From assembly GCA_021779135.1 (NCBI GenBank), contig JAJYBH010000001.1:25993-89992 (forward strand): a stretch of DNA of 64,000 nucleotides. Direction: 5' to 3'. This document shows, piece after piece, positions 63,375 through 64,000 of the stretch. The notes beneath the pieces are model-generated. The model had not been told where the DNA came from. It saw only the letters and a list, made by a program, of their open reading frames with translations, and made no database searches. Source of the DNA: Deltaproteobacteria bacterium (lineage in GTDB: Bacteria > Desulfobacterota > Desulfuromonadia > Geobacterales > Pseudopelobacteraceae). Both the position numbers and the translations under genes were made by a program. Positions within the stretch are counted from its first letter, which is position 1, and each line of letters starts with the position of its first letter.

Positions 63375-64000
63375 ATGTTCCTTCTTCCCAAAGGCAACCC
63401 CCTTTTTGAAAACCTGGCGGCCACCAAGCTGAAGCTGCCGGAGGTTATGACCAAGTTGAGTTCCGGCGGTTTTACCGGCTACGCCAGCTTTGTCTTCCAA
63501 ACAGCAACAATCATTCTCGTATTCGAAGCGGGTAAACTGGTCAGCGTCCTTCTTGAAGAGCAAAATGGCCACCGCCAGACGGGCTTTGATGCGCTTTCCT
63601 CTTTGGCAGAACTTATGGTTACCTCAAACAGCGGCGCAATGAATGTTTACAAACTCTCCAAAGACCTGACCATGTGCATTCACGCACTGCTCCAGGGCGA
63701 GATACTCTACAAAGCCCAGGAACTCAGGTTGATCGACATCAAGCTCTTGCTGGAGAAGATCAAGGAAGACCACATGAATGGCTGCCTGCGCATCTACACC
63801 GCAGACCGCTCCGCCATGATCTTCTACAAGGACGGAACCCCGCTCGGCTTTTTCCATGATGGATCACACGACATCGAGACATCTTCATCAGAATCCCAGA
63901 AGATCGCCGCAATGCCTGGCGCAAAGATCGATCTCTACTCCACTCAGGGGGTGGAAGAGTTGATGAGCGTCGACCTTCTGGAGGTTACCAATATCCAGAA
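63375..64000 (+). CDS. Uncharacterised protein, N-terminal 208 aa (runs off the window)
   Basis: ATG 63375 follows AGGAGG by five bases; the frame is open to the end of the window. No signal peptide or membrane segment. Two similar beta-rich pieces are visible, GGFTGYASFVFQTATIILVF with EAGKLVSVLLEE (31-62) and NGCLRIYTADRSAMIFYKDG with TPLGFFHDG (135-163). They resemble DUF4388/PATAN-type modules, in which a strand pair is followed by a small-molecule or protein contact. Helical connectors lie between and after. The rest of the gene is not in this window, so other domains may follow. Function unknown. Confidence 0.7.
   Translation, partial: MFLLPKGNPLFENLAATKLKLPEVMTKLSSGGFTGYASFVFQTATIILVFEAGKLVSVLLEEQNGHRQTGFDALSSLAELMVTSNSGAMNVYKLSKDLTMCIHALLQGEILYKAQELRLIDIKLLLEKIKEDHMNGCLRIYTADRSAMIFYKDGTPLGFFHDGSHDIETSSSESQKIAAMPGAKIDLYSTQGVEELMSVDLLEVTNIQ

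Overview
The window is ordinary, gene-dense chromosome from a Gram-negative anaerobic Desulfuromonadota bacterium. The order recA / pilT-like ATPase / recX / alaS / sensor kinase / argBDFGH, the F0-only cluster atpZ-I-B-E, and the 14-gene nuo operon whose NuoF carries a C-terminal ferredoxin domain are what I would expect in the Geobacter/Pelobacter group. That placement is inferred from gene order and protein character; no 16S or database search was possible.

Layout. 1-3703: 3' part of cinA, a small AT-richer insert (a BRO-N/DinD-like gene and an unknown 107-aa gene), then recA. 3715-9147: PilT-type ATPase, recX, alaS, receiver-histidine kinase, ending at a strong terminator. 9250-17434: arginine operon argB-D-F-G-H, with a 116-bp imperfect palindrome between argB and argD, running into an ExeA-like ATPase, a GspB-like membrane protein and a lipoprotein. 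17526-20528 (minus): F0 genes atpZ-I-B-E and hemL. 20850-36032: nuoA-N, preceded by a good sigma70 promoter with a 14-bp perfect palindrome next to it. 36112-46311: mixed envelope and stress genes (DUF2288, GT2 glycosyltransferase, NUDIX, thiol peroxidase, copper ATPase, AI-2E-family permease, UPF0158, LpxH-like, penicillin-binding transpeptidase, LOG). 46537-49358: ppiD, purC and a 59-aa SAP-like, four-cysteine protein. 49424-53127 (minus): a decayed hemerythrin gene abutting a Lon-like protease gene that is coupled to an HD phosphohydrolase gene. 53214-58512: ligA, HDOD protein, DUF1847 protein, Hsp20, XRE-cupin regulator. 58626-64000: sucC-sucD, a palindromic repeat, malic enzyme, and the start of an uncharacterised gene.

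The energy genes fit together. NADH from the malic enzyme/TCA region can feed complex I; complex I pumps ions; the F0 part of the ATP synthase is encoded next door, and the F1 genes are not in this window. The rest is DNA repair (recA, recX, ligA), translation (alaS), arginine, purine and haem synthesis, and envelope upkeep.

No tRNA, rRNA, CRISPR array, intact insertion sequence or complete prophage was seen. No clearly new multi-gene system was found. The least-explained items are the hemerythrin pseudogene at 49424-49842, the 59-aa four-cysteine protein, the two palindromic repeats (10131-10246, 60671-60761), the nuo operator, and the truncated gene at the right edge.
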